Assembly (NCBI GenBank): GCA_013151365.1
Contig: JAADIK010000006.1
Coordinates: forward strand, 1-9,351
Direction of reading: 5' to 3'
DNA length: 9,351 nucleotides
DNA from: Deltaproteobacteria bacterium
Lineage (GTDB): Bacteria; Desulfobacterota; Desulfobulbia; Desulfobulbales; Desulfobulbaceae
Part shown: in pieces, positions 7,997 through 9,351 of the stretch
How the letters are laid out: each line of letters starts with the position of its first letter
Position numbering within the stretch: the first letter of the stretch is position 1
The notes under the pieces: generated by a model
Told to the model about the DNA's origin: nothing
Databases searched by the model: none
The model's input: only the letters and a program-made list of their open reading frames with translations
Translations under genes and position numbers: made by a program

Positions 7997-8009
7997 AGCT
8001 GTTACAGCT
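7997..8009. repeat. 13-bp palindrome upstream of arfB
   Basis: AGCTGT-T-ACAGCT is a perfect inverted repeat around a single T, 43 nt before the arfB ATG and just after an AT-rich TAATTTTA that could serve as a -10 region. It could be a small operator; with 6-bp arms it may also be chance. Confidence 0.3.
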
Positions 8010-8052
8010 GACCCCCGGTGGCTGGTTACGGCTGTCCTGCTCCGAACAAGAT

Positions 8053-8475
8053 ATGATGATGTCACGTCGTTCAAACCAGCTTGCCGTCCCTGAGAGTGAA
8101 ATCGCGATCAGCGCCGTGCGGGCGCAGGGGCCTGGAGGCCAGAACGTAAACAAGGCTTCGACGGCCGTCCATCTGCGTTTCGACATCAGGGCCTCGTCAC
8201 TGCCTGACCTGTATAAAGAGCGGCTTCTGCACCTGGAAGATCATCGTATTTCCAAGGCCGGCGTGGTGGTGATCAAGGCCCGGCAGTATCGGAGTTTCGC
8301 CCAGAACCGGGAGGCGGCCCTTATGCGCCTGCATGAACTGCTGCAACGTGTCACCGTAACTCCAAGGAAACGGACGGCAACCCGGCCGACCAGAAGCTCT
8401 CAGAAGCGGCGCATCGAACGAAAAAAAAGACGGTCCAGGATCAAGGCCCTGCGCGGCAAGGTCACCCGGAGTTGA
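8053..8475 (+). CDS. arfB: Peptidyl-tRNA hydrolase ArfB, ribosome rescue factor
   Basis: The 140-residue protein equals E. coli ArfB (YaeJ) in length. It has the release-factor catalytic motif GGQ at G28-G29-Q30 (RAQGPGGQNVNK), followed by STAVHLRFDIRASSLPDLYKERL, closely recalling the E. coli protein. The C-terminal tail is rich in Arg/Lys (about 103-140, ending KALRGKVTRS); in this family it enters the empty mRNA channel of stalled ribosomes. It hydrolyses peptidyl-tRNA on ribosomes lacking a stop codon. The tail separates it from the larger release factors RF1/RF2, whose other domains are missing. Three ATG codons in a row (8053, 8056, 8059) start it; the first is taken, and no strong Shine-Dalgarno is visible. 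Upstream in-frame codons back to 7918 overlap the tRNA terminator and are not coding. Confidence 0.95.
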   Translation: MMMSRRSNQLAVPESEIAISAVRAQGPGGQNVNKASTAVHLRFDIRASSLPDLYKERLLHLEDHRISKAGVVVIKARQYRSFAQNREAALMRLHELLQRVTVTPRKRTATRPTRSSQKRRIERKKRRSRIKALRGKVTRS

Positions 8476-8530
8476 TGTCCGGCGCCTGCCGCCGCCGTCC
8501 TCTGCCGCCGATTCAGGGGCAATCCCATCT

Positions 8531-9351
8531 ATGGAAAATAAAGAAATAACAGATCGATCGCGCCTCTTCCGGTATATTCATGGGTATAGGTTCACCCAGC
8601 TGATTTATGTCGCCGCCGAGCTGAAGATTGCCGATTTTTTAAAAGACGGCCCCCGTGACAGTCACTATCTTGCCGCGGCAACCGACACCCATGAACCGAG
8701 TTTATACCGGGTTTTAAGGGCGCTAACCACTATCCGGGTCTTCAGGGAATCCGGGCAGGGATTTGCCATGACCGACCTTGCCCGGTATCTCCTGGCGGAT
8801 TCACCCGGCTCGTTACGAGTGCTGGCTATAATGCGCGGCGAGGAGGTAAACTGGAGGCCATGGGGAGAACTCCTGTATGCGGTAAAAACAGGCAAGAGCC
8901 CCTTCCGGAAGGTTTTCGGGCAGGACTTGTTTGAATATTATGAAAAACATCCTTTGTCCGGCCAGACCTTTAATGAAGGGATGAATGTTACCAGCCGGCA
9001 TGATATTCAAAACATTTTAGACCACTATGATTTTTCCCATGCCGGGAACCTGGTGGAAATCGGCGGCGGACTTGGACAATTGTTATTCGCGATCCTGGCC
9101 AGGTATCCGGACCGGCACGGCATACTTTATGACCTGCCGCATGTGGTCAGGGATGCCTATGCCCTGAGAGCCCGGTTTCAGCTTGAAAATCGTTGTGAGA
9201 TTGTCGGCGGTGAATTTTTCAGCGCCGTTCCCGAGTCTGGAGATGTGTATCTGTTAAAACGTATTATCCATGACTGGGACGACGAACGGGCCGTAAAAAT
9301 TTTGCAGAATTGCCACCATGCCATGAAAGACGGCGGCAAGATCGTGGTCTT
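8531..9351 (+). CDS. SAM-dependent O-methyltransferase, acetylserotonin/CrtF-BchU-like family (3' end cut by window)
   Basis: I translated this frame by hand; 273 codons are open to the window end with no stop. The N-terminal part (about 10-95) resembles the winged-helix dimerisation domain of plant-type and bacterial O-methyltransferases (QLIYVAAELKIADFL, then LYRVLRAL and FAMTDLARYLL). The SAM-binding motif I is VEIGGGLGQ (175-183), with LYDLPHVV (199-206) as the acidic second strand. GGEFFSAVP (226-234) and LLKRIIHDWDDERAVKIL (241-258), carrying the H247-D248 pair, follow as expected for the Methyltransf_2 family. Substrate cannot be read from sequence; relatives act on phenolic, polyketide, carotenoid or chlorin substrates. 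The ATG is 55 nt after arfB; a weak AGGGG lies 11 nt before it. Its partners are probably to the right of the window. Confidence 0.88.
   Translation, partial: MENKEITDRSRLFRYIHGYRFTQLIYVAAELKIADFLKDGPRDSHYLAAATDTHEPSLYRVLRALTTIRVFRESGQGFAMTDLARYLLADSPGSLRVLAIMRGEEVNWRPWGELLYAVKTGKSPFRKVFGQDLFEYYEKHPLSGQTFNEGMNVTSRHDIQNILDHYDFSHAGNLVEIGGGLGQLLFAILARYPDRHGILYDLPHVVRDAYALRARFQLENRCEIVGGEFFSAVPESGDVYLLKRIIHDWDDERAVKILQNCHHAMKDGGKIVV

Noticed and set aside
7778..8011. A 77-codon open frame across the tRNA
   Set aside because: It starts inside the tRNA promoter and reads through the tRNA and its terminator, so it is not a gene.

Overview
The window reads as ordinary bacterial chromosome, GC-rich in its genes, with AT-rich DNA where two units diverge. 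The gene content suggests an anaerobic or facultative Gram-negative bacterium, most likely of the former Deltaproteobacteria (Desulfobulbales/Desulfuromonadales-like). The pointers are futalosine-route menaquinone genes, an RpoD-like sigma factor, an HD-GYP response regulator and a probable iron-sulfur flavoprotein. This placement is inferred from gene families, not from any search.

Left half (about 1-4124, minus strand), read right to left: an RpoD-like sigma-70 factor, mqnE (aminodeoxyfutalosine synthase), mqnC (cyclic dehypoxanthinyl futalosine synthase), and an amidohydrolase that fits aminodeoxyfutalosine deaminase and is cut by the window start. MqnE, the deaminase and MqnC are successive activities of the futalosine route to menaquinone; the nucleosidase step (MqnB) between deaminase and MqnC is not visible here. 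The gaps are 12-13 nt within the mqn run and 57 nt between the sigma gene and mqnE, so co-transcription is likely; the larger gap also holds a possible mqn promoter.

Centre (4125-4521): a divergent, AT-rich intergenic region with a candidate promoter and a hairpin in the presumed sigma leader.

Right half (plus strand): an HD-GYP response regulator (predicted c-di-GMP phosphodiesterase), malQ (4-alpha-glucanotransferase) and a flavodoxin-fold flavoprotein with a compact cysteine motif, all closely spaced. Then comes a complete tRNA-Glu(CTC) with its own promoter and intrinsic terminator, followed by arfB (peptidyl-tRNA hydrolase for ribosome rescue) and a SAM-dependent O-methyltransferase truncated by the window end.

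I found no mobile element, CRISPR array, toxin-antitoxin pair, phage gene or defence system, and no convincing undescribed system. The most curious details are an 11-bp perfect inverted repeat bracketing the tRNA promoter, the short sigma factor that retains region 1.1, and the hairpin in the sigma leader.
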